A stretch of DNA of 64,000 nucleotides, from assembly GCF_002494345.1 (NCBI RefSeq), contig NZ_NXNI01000001.1, positions 2,852,001-2,916,000 of the forward strand. The letters are read 5' to 3'. This stretch comes from Natrinema ejinorense. Lineage in GTDB: Archaea > Halobacteriota > Halobacteria > Halobacteriales > Natrialbaceae. Below are positions 8,117 to 16,769 of the stretch, one piece after another. Position 1 is the first letter of the stretch, and the number at the start of each line of letters is the position of its first letter. Both the position numbers and the translations under genes were made by a program. A model generated the notes under the pieces. That model was not told the origin of the DNA. It made no database searches and worked only from the letters and a program-made list of their open reading frames with translations.

Positions 8117-8824
8117 ATGTCAGTGTTAGCCGAGTCCGCCGTCGGGCACGACGAACTCGCCGTGCTCAAACTCCTCGCACTCGAGGGCGGCCTCGAGGGA
8201 GACGTGAAGATTTCCTGTTCTCACCTCGCAGAACGCCTCGACGCATCGAACCAGACCGCCTCGCGACGGCTCCAGCGCCTCGAGAGCGCCGACCTGCTCG
8301 AGCGCGATACGGTCAGCGACGGCCAGTGGGTCGCGATCACCGACGATGGAGAGCACACGCTCCACGCCGAATACGAGGACTACCGCCGCATCTTCGAGAC
8401 GGACTCGCAGGTCGAACTCGAGGGGACCGTCACCAGCGGGATGGGCGAAGGTCGCCACTACATCTCGCTGTCGGGCTACAAACGCCAGTTCGAGGAGCGA
8501 CTCGGCTACGAGCCGTTCCCCGGCACGCTCAACGTCGACCTCCGCGACGATAGCGTCCGCCGGCGCAGCGCCATGGCCTCGCTCGAGCCAGTCCCCATCG
8601 ACGGCTGGGAATCGGACGAGCGGACCTACGGCCCCGCCGTCTGTTACCCCGCGACGATCGAGACGGCCGATGGCGAGGTCTACGACGGCGCATACACCAT
8701 CGCCCCCGAACGCACCCACCACGACGACGACCAACTCGAGGTCATCGCCCCCGCAAAGCTCCGCGAGGAACTCGCCCTCGAGGACGGCGATCACGTCACC
8801 GTCTCGGTGGGTGATCGGGAATGA
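8117..8824 (+). CDS. rbkR: RbkR: winged-helix regulator fused to CTP-dependent riboflavin kinase
   Basis: The 235-residue protein has an N-terminal winged-helix DNA-binding domain (about 10-85; [20 protein letters not shown] is the recognition region). The C-terminal domain is an archaeal RibK-type kinase (about 95-230; [16 protein letters not shown], then FPGTLNVDL). The family phosphorylates riboflavin to FMN using CTP and represses or activates riboflavin genes. The next gene is ribB, overlapping by 4 bp (ATGA), so both are cotranscribed. A TATA-like box ends 23 bp before the ATG and a palindrome lies further upstream, consistent with autoregulation. Confidence 0.9.
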   Translation: MSVLAESAVGHDELAVLKLLALEGGLEGDVKISCSHLAERLDASNQTASRRLQRLESADLLERDTVSDGQWVAITDDGEHTLHAEYEDYRRIFETDSQVELEGTVTSGMGEGRHYISLSGYKRQFEERLGYEPFPGTLNVDLRDDSVRRRSAMASLEPVPIDGWESDERTYGPAVCYPATIETADGEVYDGAYTIAPERTHHDDDQLEVIAPAKLREELALEDGDHVTVSVGDRE

Positions 8825-9543
8825 CTGGCCACCACGCCGGTCCACAGTCGAACGCGGACGGCACCGGTGCGGGTTCGCCCTCGAGAACCACGGGTTCGAC
8901 GAGCGCGTTCGAGCGCGCCCTCGAGTCGCTCCGGGCCGGCGAACCGATCCTCGTCCACGACGCGGCCGACCGCGAGGGCGAGACGGACCTGATCTACCAC
9001 GCCGATGCCGTGACGCCCGAGGCCGTCGCCCGACTGCGCAACGACGCCGGCGGACTGGTCTGTGTCGCGCTCGGCCACGAGGTCGCGGAGGCGTTCGACC
9101 TCCCCTTCTACTCGGAGGCCGTCGACCACCCCGCGACGGACGACCACGAACTCGGCTACGACGAGCGGTCGTCGTTCTCCCTGACGGTCAACCATCGAGA
9201 CACCTACACCGGAATCACCGACGACGACCGTTCGACGACCATTCGGGCGCTCGGTGCTGCCGCCGCGACGCCCGACGAAACCGACTTCGCCACCGAGTTC
9301 CGGGTCCCCGGCCACGTCCACCTGCTCAAGGGCGCGCCCGACCTGCTCGCCCAGCGCGAGGGCCACACCGAACTCGGACTCGCATTGGCCGACGCCGCGG
9401 GCCGCTCGCCCGCCGTCGTCGTCTGCGAGATGCTCGACGACGAAACCCGCGAGGCGCTTACCCCCGCCGACGCTCGCGCCTACGCCGACCGACACGGCTT
9501 CGCCTACCTCGAGGGCAGCGAGGTCCTCGAGCGCTGCCGATAA
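8821..9543 (+). CDS. ribB: 3,4-dihydroxy-2-butanone 4-phosphate synthase
   Basis: This enzyme converts ribulose 5-phosphate to the four-carbon precursor of riboflavin. After a 30-residue acidic leader, the catalytic segment [16 protein letters not shown] (about 47-62) carries the acidic metal and substrate ligands. RNDAGGLVC and [26 protein letters not shown] follow, the latter equivalent to the conserved G-H-T-E motif. The 240-residue length is normal for a stand-alone archaeal RibB. Its ATG overlaps the rbkR stop, tying synthesis to the riboflavin kinase/regulator. Confidence 0.9.
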   Translation: MTGHHAGPQSNADGTGAGSPSRTTGSTSAFERALESLRAGEPILVHDAADREGETDLIYHADAVTPEAVARLRNDAGGLVCVALGHEVAEAFDLPFYSEAVDHPATDDHELGYDERSSFSLTVNHRDTYTGITDDDRSTTIRALGAAAATPDETDFATEFRVPGHVHLLKGAPDLLAQREGHTELGLALADAAGRSPAVVVCEMLDDETREALTPADARAYADRHGFAYLEGSEVLERCR

Positions 9544-9643
9544 CCGCTTCGACCCGACTCGACGCGGACCTACCCAGTTCCAGGCCCGACCCACCGACAC
9601 GGAGTCGCCCGCTGATAGCCCCGCCTCGAGGAGAACCGCGAAC

Positions 9644-9651
9644 ACTTAGTA
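9644..9651 (+). promoter_or_regulatory. TATA-like box of ilvE
   Basis: ACTTAGTA ends 25 bp before the ilvE ATG, the spacing of a leaderless haloarchaeal promoter. It directly abuts the palindrome at 9651-9670. Confidence 0.45.
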
Positions 9652-9670
9652 CAGTGGCTTGCAACACTGT
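9651..9670. promoter_or_regulatory. Candidate operator between TATA box and ilvE start
   Basis: ACAGTG-N8-CACTGT is a perfect 6-bp inverted repeat filling the space from the TATA-like box to 5 nt before the ATG. Bound protein there would block initiation. An Lrp/AsnC-type regulator would be plausible for a branched-chain aminotransferase, but this is inference. Confidence 0.35.
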
Positions 9671-9675
9671 CGATC

Positions 9676-10611
9676 ATGGGATTCGACGAGATGGACGTCG
9701 ACACGATCTGGATGGACGGCGAATTCGTCGACTGGGACGACGCGGAGATCCACGTGCTCACGCACGGGCTCCACTACGGGTCGGGCGTCTTCGAGGGCGC
9801 GCGCTGTTACGACACCGAAAACGGGCCGGCGCTGTTCCGCTGGGAGGAACACCTCGATCGGCTCTACCAGTCCGCGAAACCCTACGAGATGGAGATCGAC
9901 TTCACGAAGGCGGAGCTCACCGAGGCGACGAAGGAGCTCATCCAGCGCCAGGAACTCCCCTCCTGTTACGTCCGACCGATCGCCTACTACGGCTACAACT
10001 CGCTGGGCGTCAGCCCAAAGGACTGTCCGACCCGCACCGCCATCGCCGTCTGGCCGTGGGGTGCCTACCTCGGCGAGGACGCGCTGGAAAACGGCATCGA
10101 CGTGATGATCTCCTCGTGGCGGAAACACGCCTCGAGCCAGATTCCGACCAACGCCAAGACCACCGGCCTCTACGTCAACAGCATGCTCGCGGGCGAGGAG
10201 GCGCGGCGAAACGGCTACGCGGAAGCGATCGTCCTCAACAAGGAGGGCAACGTCGCCGAAGGCCCCGGCGAGAACGTCTTCCTCGTGCGCGACGACGAGA
10301 TTTTCACGCCCGGCCTCTCGGAGTCGATCCTCGACGGTATCACTCGCGACTCCGTGATCGAGATCGCCGAGGAGCTGGGCTATACGGTCCACGACGACGT
10401 CTCCATCTCGCGTGGCGAACTCAATACGGCCGACGAACTGTTCTTTACCGGCTCCGCGGCCGAAGTCACACCGATCCGGAAAGTCGACAACGTCGTCATC
10501 GGCGACGGCTCCCGCGGCCCCGTCACCGAGGAAATCCAGCAGCGGTTCTTCGACATCGTCGAGCAGGCCCCCGCGGAGTACGACGAGTGGTTCGAGTTCG
10601 TCGAGGTCTGA
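9676..10611 (+). CDS. ilvE: Branched-chain amino acid aminotransferase
   Basis: This fold-type IV PLP enzyme of 311 residues performs the last step of Val, Leu and Ile synthesis. HGLHYGSGVFEGARCY (about 31-46) is the family signature. The PLP lysine lies in TNAKTTGLYVNS (Lys about 158). LNKEGNVAEGPGENVFLV and FFTGSAAEVTPI are the cofactor phosphate and substrate loops. Length and motifs match IlvE rather than the shorter PabC encoded nearby on the other strand. It stands alone with its own promoter and a palindromic candidate operator. Confidence 0.93.
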   Translation: MGFDEMDVDTIWMDGEFVDWDDAEIHVLTHGLHYGSGVFEGARCYDTENGPALFRWEEHLDRLYQSAKPYEMEIDFTKAELTEATKELIQRQELPSCYVRPIAYYGYNSLGVSPKDCPTRTAIAVWPWGAYLGEDALENGIDVMISSWRKHASSQIPTNAKTTGLYVNSMLAGEEARRNGYAEAIVLNKEGNVAEGPGENVFLVRDDEIFTPGLSESILDGITRDSVIEIAEELGYTVHDDVSISRGELNTADELFFTGSAAEVTPIRKVDNVVIGDGSRGPVTEEIQQRFFDIVEQAPAEYDEWFEFVEV

Positions 10612-10716
10612 GGGCGGCTTCCCGAAGCAAACGACACCGATCGCGCTCGAAACGGGCGCATAGAAGGCTAATCGACTGTCTTGCTGTCCGTTTCTCTCGA
10701 CGACAGATTACCGTGC
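10612..10716. other. Gap after ilvE
   Basis: About 100 bp without a supported gene. No strong terminator is visible, and a composite repeat starts downstream. Confidence 0.3.
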
Positions 10717-11051
10717 CCGGGAACGCGCCTCGAGTATCGCGAGAGGCGGACGACCCGGGGGAGGGCAGGCGGTTTGCCGAATACTGCCGCGAGCGAACGA
10801 AGTGAGCGAGCGGGCCGACGACTGATGTGGAGAGCGCGAAGCGCTCGAAACGGAGGGAGGAGTGCTTTCGATCGAAACTGAGCGGGAGCGTTGCTCCCTC
10901 GAGCAGTCGGCGCGAAGCGCCGACGACCTCGCGAATTCTGGCGGGAGATCCATCCCGCTGACCTCGCGGGAGCTTCGCTCCCGCTTAGCTTCGATTCGCT
11001 CAGTCACGAGAGAGCTTCGCTCTCTCGAACGACAGCGCAAAATTTCGTTGG
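10717..11051 (-). repeat. Composite 3'-end repeat, copy A
   Basis: Read on the minus strand, the repeat begins 4 bp after the stop of the DUF502 gene with the core CGAAATTTTGCGCTG (11033-11047). It continues through several GC-rich imperfect hairpins (for example GAGAGCGAAGCTCTC). It shares the blocks CCCGCTCAGTTTCGAT, GCCCGCTCGCTCAC and CGCCTGCCCTCCCCCG, in the same order, with copy C at 43764-44167. No coding function is supported. It may act as a terminator or mRNA 3'-end structure, or be a decayed mobile repeat. Confidence 0.7.
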
Positions 11052-11768
11052 TTAGTCGTCGTCGACGGAGGGTTGCTGGTCGGTCCCCTCGCCGCCGTCG
11101 GTTCTGGACCCGTCGATGACATCGATCGAGACGCCCGCGTCCATACCGCGGCGGTTGGCGTCACCGAAGCCGGCGCTCAGCACGCGAGTCAGCGCGTCCT
11201 CGACGTCCTCGTCGAGTTCGGTGATCCGGTCGGACTCGACTTCGATGACGTAGCCGGTCGTGATATTCGGGGAAGTCGGCAAGAAGAGCACCTCGCGGCC
11301 GTCGTCGGTCACCTTGCCCGTCTTGAACGCCGTCATTCGAAGCCCCTGCCAGGTCTCGATTTTGACCGGTTTCTGCAGCGATTCCTGTTCGCCGAAGGCC
11401 GTCTCGGCGGCCATCTTCGAAGCGTTGTAGACGACGCGAACCACGGGAACGCGGTTGGCGACGTTGTCGACGAGCCGTTCGACGAGCCCGCCGACGGTCG
11501 TCCGCATGAGGTAGCCGACCGAGAAGGTCAGAATGACGAAGACGGTGAGCGCGACGAGCACGCGGAGGAACTGTGCGACCTGCTCGCGGGTTTGGACGGC
11601 CTGATCGCTCGTCCCCGGAATGAGCGAGCTGAGCGCGTCCGGATCGAGGATCAACCCGGGTGTGATCCCGGCGACGATCCCGTAGAGCCAGTAGACCGCA
11701 TAGAGCGTAATGAGGATCGGGACCAGAACGATGAGCCCGCTGGCGAAATCCCGCTTCCACGAAGCCAT
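11052..11768 (-). CDS. DUF502 family membrane protein
   Basis: The 238-residue protein has two N-terminal hydrophobic segments (about 9-35 and 70-95). A conserved DUF502 domain follows with RVPVVRVVYNASKMAAETAF, MTAFKTGKV and FLPTSPNITTGYVIEV. The C-terminus is acidic and disordered. The family is widespread in prokaryotes and of unknown biochemical role, probably an inner-membrane protein with a large cytoplasmic domain. A composite repeat follows its stop within 5 nt. Confidence 0.85.
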   Translation of the reverse strand: MASWKRDFASGLIVLVPILITLYAVYWLYGIVAGITPGLILDPDALSSLIPGTSDQAVQTREQVAQFLRVLVALTVFVILTFSVGYLMRTTVGGLVERLVDNVANRVPVVRVVYNASKMAAETAFGEQESLQKPVKIETWQGLRMTAFKTGKVTDDGREVLFLPTSPNITTGYVIEVESDRITELDEDVEDALTRVLSAGFGDANRRGMDAGVSIDVIDGSRTDGGEGTDQQPSVDDD

Positions 11769-11916
11769 GTCCTGAAACTCACACTACTGGCTAATGAGCC
11801 CTTCCCTTTGTCGTATCCCGCGACGGCCGGCCGCTCGGATCACGGTCCGGAGCGGTCCGGCAATCGACCCCCGTCGCGAACGAAATTTCAAGGGCGTTCG
11901 ATGAGCAGTGAGACGT

Positions 11917-13290
11917 ATGAGTCTCGAGCGGGAGCCAGCCGAGGAAGCCGACCTGCTGGATCCGTTTCGACAGTTCTTCGCGCTCGAGCGCGACGTGCTC
12001 GTCCTCTCGGCGGCGATGTTCGCGTTCAGCCTCGGCTTCCAGATGACCAGTCGGTACATGGCCGAGTACATGTACGCGCTCGGGGCGACGGGAGCCGTCG
12101 TCGGCCTGTTCGGGTCGTTCGGGAACGTCATCAGCGCCGTCTACCCCTATCCCGGCGGGGCGATTTCCGATCGGATCGGCTCGCGGGACGCACTGACCGC
12201 GTTCGGCCTGTGCTCGACGGTCGGGTTCGGCATCTGGCTGGCCGCCCCCGCGCTCGCGGACGTGACGATCGGGCCGACGTCGCTGGCGATCGTCGCGGTC
12301 TTCCTCGGCTTGCTCCTCGCACAGGCCTGGAAGTCCTTCGGACTCGGCGCGACGTTCGCGATCGTCAAGCAGGCGGTTCCGCCCTCGCAACTGGCTGCCG
12401 GCTTCGCGAGCACCGAGACGTTCCGCCGGACCGCCTTTCTCGTCGGCCCGCTGTTCGCCGCCGCGCTCTTCTATCCGTTCGGCTCGAGCGACGGGGAGAT
12501 CGTCACCGCCTTCCAGCTCATCCTGCTCGTCGCCGTCGCGTTCGGCGCTCTCGGAACGGTCGTCCAGCACGTCCTCTACCGACCCGACGAAGACGACATC
12601 GGCAAGGAGTTCGAGGGCGTCTCCCAGCTGCTCGCCGACCTCCGTGCGATGCCGAGCGAACTCCGACCCCTGCTGATCGGCGATACGCTCGTTCGCTTCG
12701 CCAACGGCATGGTCTACGTCTTTTTCGTGCTCGTCGTCACGCGCGTTCTCGAGGTCGGACTCTCGGTTTCCGTTCCCGCGGTCGGAACCGTATCCCTCTC
12801 GCCGCAGTCGTACTTCGGGGTGTTGCTGGGGATCGAGATGGTCGTCGCCCTGCTGACGATGATTCCGGTCGCCAAGGCCGCCGAACGGATCGGACTCAAA
12901 CCGGTCGTGGCCCTCGGCTTCGTCGTCTACGCGGTGTTCCCGATCCTGTTGATCAACGCGCCCGCCGACGCGGCCGTTCTCGCGGGCCTCTTTGCCTTCT
13001 CCGGGCTGCGCTTTGCCGGCCTACCGGCACATAAGGCGTTGATCGTCGGCCCCGCCGAGCAGGGGGCCGGCGGCCGGGTGACGGGTGCGTACTACCTCCT
13101 GCGGAACCTGATCGTGATCCCGAGCGCCGCGCTGGGCGGATTGCTCTGGGACGGCGTTTCGAACCCGCTTACCGGTGTCGAACTGTTCGCCGGCGATCCG
13201 GTCGTCGCGTTCAGTGTCGCGACCGGCGTCGGGCTCGTCGGGACCGCCTACTTCCTGGTGTTCGGCGAGGAGTTCGAGGCGTATCGATAG
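11917..13290 (+). CDS. Major facilitator superfamily transporter
   Basis: The ATG at 11917 (MSLEREPAEE) gives 457 residues with about 12 hydrophobic segments. The inter-helix loop GGAISDRIGSRDAL matches the MFS G-x3-D-R-x-G-R signature between helices 2 and 3. A long hydrophilic loop separates the two six-helix halves. The substrate is not recognisable; drug-efflux or sugar carriers are both possible. It has no functional link to its neighbours. Confidence 0.8.
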   Translation: MSLEREPAEEADLLDPFRQFFALERDVLVLSAAMFAFSLGFQMTSRYMAEYMYALGATGAVVGLFGSFGNVISAVYPYPGGAISDRIGSRDALTAFGLCSTVGFGIWLAAPALADVTIGPTSLAIVAVFLGLLLAQAWKSFGLGATFAIVKQAVPPSQLAAGFASTETFRRTAFLVGPLFAAALFYPFGSSDGEIVTAFQLILLVAVAFGALGTVVQHVLYRPDEDDIGKEFEGVSQLLADLRAMPSELRPLLIGDTLVRFANGMVYVFFVLVVTRVLEVGLSVSVPAVGTVSLSPQSYFGVLLGIEMVVALLTMIPVAKAAERIGLKPVVALGFVVYAVFPILLINAPADAAVLAGLFAFSGLRFAGLPAHKALIVGPAEQGAGGRVTGAYYLLRNLIVIPSAALGGLLWDGVSNPLTGVELFAGDPVVAFSVATGVGLVGTAYFLVFGEEFEAYR

Positions 13291-13375
13291 CTGAGGGATA
13301 GCCCGGGCGGGAGTCACGCACGGGCGGAGAGGCACCCGACTCGAGGGATGTCGACGCCGAGACGGGGAAAAGAAT

Positions 13376-14248
13376 CTACCGATAACACGCGTGTTCGACG
13401 CGCTCGTCGTACAGCCGGGATAGCCGCGCCGTGATCGGGCCGCCGCCGATCTCGTGGCCGTCGATCGTTGCGATCGGCCGCAGTTCCCACGTACGGTTGG
13501 TGAGAAACGCCTCATCGGCCGCGAGAACGTCGGCTAGCTCGTATCGGCCCTCCTGAACCGGAACGTCGGCCTCGCAAGCGAGCGCGAGGACGATCCGTCG
13601 CGTGATCCCCGGCAGCATGGGACCGTCCGCTGTCGGCGTGTACAACTCGCCGTCACGGGCGAAGAACAGGTTGCTCGTCGCACCCTCCGTAATCGCCCCC
13701 TCGAGATCACACATGAGCGCCTCGTCGGCATCGCCCTCGAGTTCCGCACGCGCGAGGATGCCGTTCAGGTAGTTGTGGGTCTTCGCCGCGGCCGGAAGCG
13801 CTTCGTCGGGGACGCGTCGGGTTTCGACCGTCTCGACCGTCGCCGGTTCGTCCCAGACGGACTCGCCCTCGAGGCCGCCCCGCGGGAGCGGGGTCGCGTA
13901 GACGACGACCGTCGGATCGACCTCGGGCTGGGGCGTCAATTTGCCCGGCTGGACGCCGCGGGTGATCGACAGCCGGACGGAGGCGTCCGCGAGGTCGTTC
14001 GCCGCCAGCGTCTCGTCGATCCGCGTCCGGAGGTCGCTCGCGTCGAGGCCGTGTGCGAGCGAGAGGGCCTCGCAGGTCCGCTCGAGGCGCTCGAGGTGGG
14101 CGTCCCACGCGAAGATCGTGCCGCCGTAGGCGCGCATCGTTTCGAAGGCCGCGTCGCCGTAGCGGAAGCCGCGATCGTCGACGCTGACGGTCGCCTCGCT
14201 GGCGGGGACGAGATCGCCGTCGACGTGGTAGATGGAGTCGTCGGTCAT
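13376..14248 (-). CDS. pabC: Aminodeoxychorismate lyase (PabC-type class IV aminotransferase)
   Basis: The start MTDDSIYHVDGDLV at 14248 gives 290 residues; upstream codons are low-complexity. Motifs are DDRGFRYGDAAFETMRAYGG (about 24-43), the PLP lysine in AAAKTHNYLNGILA, and EGATSNLFFARDGELYTP. The enzyme releases pyruvate from aminodeoxychorismate to give 4-aminobenzoate for folate. Its partners pabA and pabB lie on the same strand but 2.5 kb upstream, separated by an accessory island. A D-amino-acid or branched-chain aminotransferase is the alternative reading, but context favours PabC. Confidence 0.8.
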   Translation of the reverse strand: MTDDSIYHVDGDLVPASEATVSVDDRGFRYGDAAFETMRAYGGTIFAWDAHLERLERTCEALSLAHGLDASDLRTRIDETLAANDLADASVRLSITRGVQPGKLTPQPEVDPTVVVYATPLPRGGLEGESVWDEPATVETVETRRVPDEALPAAAKTHNYLNGILARAELEGDADEALMCDLEGAITEGATSNLFFARDGELYTPTADGPMLPGITRRIVLALACEADVPVQEGRYELADVLAADEAFLTNRTWELRPIATIDGHEIGGGPITARLSRLYDERVEHACYR

Positions 14249-14361
14249 GGCAGTGCGCTCGAGTTGGCGTGGCACTCGAAGGAGTATGAACCCACTGCTC
14301 GTCGAGACCGTCGACCTCATCACTACCGCCGCTGCATTACATTCCGTTACATAGGTCGGGT

Positions 14362-14487
14362 ATGCCCGTCGACCTCGAGACGACGTTCACCGCGATGGCG
14401 ACAGCTCGTGCGGCGACCGATCGACTCGGCCCGGAAGACCCCGACGAGTGGGGTCCCGGCGTCGAGACGGACGGTGACGACCAGTAG
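14362..14487 (+). CDS. Small acidic protein, possible antitoxin
   Basis: This 41-codon frame (MPVDLETTFTAMATARAATD to GVETDGDDQ) ends directly before the ATG of a truncated PemK/MazF-like toxin. That tandem arrangement is typical of toxin-antitoxin pairs. The C-terminus is acidic, as expected for a haloarchaeal antitoxin tail. It may be a complete micro-antitoxin or the surviving end of a longer one. No DNA-binding fold is recognised. Confidence 0.4.
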   Translation: MPVDLETTFTAMATARAATDRLGPEDPDEWGPGVETDGDDQ

Positions 14488-14745
14488 ATGACCGATATGC
14501 AAGGAGCGGTCTGGTGGGGACCAGCACCGCACAAATCCGATGCCGCATATCGTCCGTGGCTCGTCGTAAGCGACACCTCGTATCCGTCTGCAGTCGAAGA
14601 GTGGATTCTCGTCGGGATGACACCCCAGGATCGTCCTCGGAGAGCAACTGACCGAACAAAAACAAGAGCGAGAAGCAATCCGAAACGCGTCCAGATCAAG
14701 AACATCAGCACAGAAAACACTGAGAGATGGTATCGGAACGCCTGA
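14488..14745 (+). pseudogene. Truncated PemK/MazF-like toxin
   Basis: The 85-codon frame starts GAVWWGPAPHKSDAAYRPWLVVSD and EEWILVGMTPQ. These match the N-terminal strands of haloarchaeal PemK/MazF-type mRNA interferases. After about residue 47 the sequence becomes basic and low-complexity and the expected C-terminal strands are missing, so the toxin is probably inactive. The ATG directly follows the stop of the small upstream gene. An 86-bp MITE-like palindrome begins 75 bp downstream and may mark the event that removed the 3' half. Confidence 0.5.
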
Positions 14746-14819
14746 TCAAGAAATCTAAGCGAGAAATGGACCGAAAAACAGTACGATGGTACTCGATATC
14801 GACTAATGGCTGTTCTCTG

Positions 14820-14905
14820 CTATAGTAGCAACTGAAAGTCATTGCACACCTGATCGCACGACAGCGTTGCGATCAGTGTGTAAATCGTTTCAGTTGCTAC
14901 TATAG
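14820..14905. repeat. 86-bp MITE-like palindromic element, copy 1
   Basis: Terminal inverted repeats CTATAGTAGCAACTGAAA face each other across an imperfect palindrome with an inner stem CTGATCGCA...TGCGATCAG. The whole 86 bp is the exact reverse complement of 47018-47103, and a diverged copy lies at 38451-38532. It has no coding capacity. Size, terminal repeats and dispersion fit a non-autonomous transposable element. A clear target-site duplication is not visible. Confidence 0.85.
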
Positions 14906-15012
14906 AGATCCGGCGGTCAGTTCATAGGCTTGTGAGCGATCATTATTTTCGACTGAACGGTGCGGGTATCAGGGCATGCATTTAAGTGAGGACCTATTGT
15001 AAATAAGTAGAC

Positions 15013-15831
15013 ATGGTTACCCCATCCGTTAGCTTCGGCCCTTTTGATTTTTTTGCGAAATCTATCCCGGGAGCGGTACTAATTCTTGGATTGATACCGT
15101 TATTGTCACAAAGACATTTTGAAGGAATTATTGGTGATGTCGGTACGTTTTCAGATCTGGCTGCAATACTCGTCATGGTGTTTATTTTAGGAATGTTAGT
15201 TGGCGAATTGGTGCACACACTATCAAATCTAGCTGAAAAACTATTCTATAAATTATTTTTTACGCCTAATTCTAATAATATTGAACAACGAGGAGGTAGC
15301 CAAGTACCTATTTTGCTATTAGAACGCCTATACTTCATGTACAGACCACATAGAGGTGTTTTCCACGATGTTATGAACGGTGAGAAGATTAGGGGAAAGG
15401 AGGTGAAGGAGAAGTTAGATATACCGTTTGACTCTTTTGTCGAAGCATGTGACGAGTATGGTATTTGGCATTTGAAAAGCAATTCCAGTCTGTATCCAAT
15501 GGTGATGAGTAATTTATCCCAGGAACAAAATTGGCGATCGGAACGGTTCGAGGTGATTTACCTCTTATGTCGGGGGATGTGGGCCGTTTTTCTGATACTC
15601 TTACTATTATACCTCGTATCTATTTGTCTCTACGTACCCATTTGGATCACAATACGTGGACCGGAGGTATATTCGATCGACATATTGCCGATAATAATGC
15701 TATTGTCCTTGGCCTTGATTGCACTTATTTTTCTAATCGCATCAAAAGACTATAAGAAGACAATGATTGGATATGTTTTATCAGACTTTTGCGTGTATGT
15801 CCAATCGAAGGAGGTAGGAAGCCATGATTGA
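15013..15831 (+). CDS. AT-rich four-helix membrane protein of unknown function
   Basis: The 272-residue product begins SFGPFDFFAKSIPGAVLILGLIPLL, a membrane helix containing the PGAVL motif. A second helix lies at about 50-75, a basic cytoplasmic stretch at about 80-175, and two helices at about 190-255. Codon use is strikingly AT-rich (many AAA, ATA and TTA codons), and Lys replaces the usual acidic residues, unlike every flanking gene. This indicates recent horizontal transfer. No enzyme motif is seen. A TATA-like ATTTAAGT ends about 25 bp before the ATG. Similar small membrane proteins occur in defence islands, but no such role can be claimed. Confidence 0.7.
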   Translation: MVTPSVSFGPFDFFAKSIPGAVLILGLIPLLSQRHFEGIIGDVGTFSDLAAILVMVFILGMLVGELVHTLSNLAEKLFYKLFFTPNSNNIEQRGGSQVPILLLERLYFMYRPHRGVFHDVMNGEKIRGKEVKEKLDIPFDSFVEACDEYGIWHLKSNSSLYPMVMSNLSQEQNWRSERFEVIYLLCRGMWAVFLILLLLYLVSICLYVPIWITIRGPEVYSIDILPIIMLLSLALIALIFLIASKDYKKTMIGYVLSDFCVYVQSKEVGSHD

Positions 15832-16372
15832 AGAGACTCCGTGAATGATGTCATACTCCCGTCGATGGGTGTCGCATGACGCCTGGGTTTGGTTACGGGT
15901 TCACTGATAAACCCTCGTAGGCGAATCCGACAATCACCGTTATCAAGGATCTACCTCGCCCGACCCAGAAGGTAGTACCGCTTAATCGGCTTGTATCGCC
16001 CAGTCCACTGTTCGCTAGCGCGGCGCTCAATTGCCCTGCCCCGTAGGGGCACCCGTTTTTGCATAGAGAAAGGACGAACCGTGACCGTCGTCCCGTCTCT
16101 CGAGACACGATCTGAGTTCCCAATCAGTCAATATCCTAACGTTCTTTAGGGTAGATTGCGTAACGCACAGACGCGCACGAAAGTGCGCTGAGCCGGAGTG
16201 CCCAGGACCAACCAAGCGCTCCGGCTCACACGCTGCCCCCGCGTCGCGGGAGCAATCCACCATTGACGTTGGCGAAATAAAGAAGTGCCGACGTCCCGCC
16301 GACCGGTCGCTCCTGTCGCCGACTCGCTCGCTGGGTTGTGTACCGCCGCGTCGGGGCCACACAGAACGACCC
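15832..16372. other. Gene-poor island stretch with two perfect hairpins
   Basis: No convincing gene is seen. Two strong inverted repeats are present. TGCCCC-GTA-GGGGCA lies at about 16042-16056, and GAGCCGGAG pairs with CTCCGGCTC at 16190-16227. Short open frames on the minus strand look like remnants, possibly the end of an IS200/IS605-type element given the hairpins, but no transposase motif survives. The base composition lies between the AT-rich gene to the left and the host genes to the right. Confidence 0.35.
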
Positions 16373-16552
16373 ATGGTCTCGAGAATCACCATCCACTGCG
16401 ACTGTGGTACCGACATTCGTATCGCACCGACCGAGGACCCGGCCACGTGTCCGGACTGCGAGACGACGTTCGCGGTAACGGTCTTCGAACTCCCCGACGA
16501 TCACCATGCACCCAGCACTCGCCACGGCACTCACGTGTATCGCGGCCCGTGA
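16373..16552 (+). CDS. Zinc-ribbon mini-protein
   Basis: This 59-codon frame has ITIHCDCGTDIRI at about 5-17 and ATCPDCETTFAV at about 25-36, giving a C-x-C plus C-x2-C zinc-binding pattern. The His-rich tail (DDHHAPSTRHGTH) overlaps the start of the next gene in another frame by 47 bp. Haloarchaea encode many such one-knuckle proteins, usually of unknown role. The cysteine spacing supports a real gene; function is unknown. Confidence 0.55.
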   Translation: MVSRITIHCDCGTDIRIAPTEDPATCPDCETTFAVTVFELPDDHHAPSTRHGTHVYRGP

Positions 16553-16724
16553 GGACCGTGCCGTGACGGGCCTGCCACCCCTGTCCGAGACGGTCGACGC
16601 CGAGGCTCTCACCGCGGTCCTCGAGTCGAACGCGCCCGTCACCGTCCGCTTCGAGTACGAGGGTTACCGCGTCGTGCTCGGTCCCGGACCCGACGAGGTA
16701 GCGGTGATCGATCGGGAGCGGTGA
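16506..16724 (+). CDS. Free-standing HalOD1 output-domain protein
   Basis: The 72-residue protein matches the haloarchaeal HalOD1 output domain. An N-terminal helix (ALATALTCIAAREDRAVTGLPPLSETVDAEAL) is followed by strands VTVRFEYEGYRVVLGPGPDEVAVI. HalOD1 usually sits at the end of signalling proteins; here it is alone, as often seen in haloarchaea. The start is an ATG inside the preceding zinc-ribbon gene, suggesting translational coupling. Ligand and partner are unknown. Confidence 0.6.
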   Translation: MHPALATALTCIAAREDRAVTGLPPLSETVDAEALTAVLESNAPVTVRFEYEGYRVVLGPGPDEVAVIDRER

Positions 16725-16769
16725 CGGGCCGCCGATCGGCCCGCCCGGGCGACGATTCGGGCGGGCCGA

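Noticed and set aside
15893-16446. IS200/IS605 transposase gene remnant on the minus strand
   Set aside because: Hairpins are suggestive, but no catalytic or zinc-finger motif of TnpA or TnpB could be recognised, so only a general remnant is noted.
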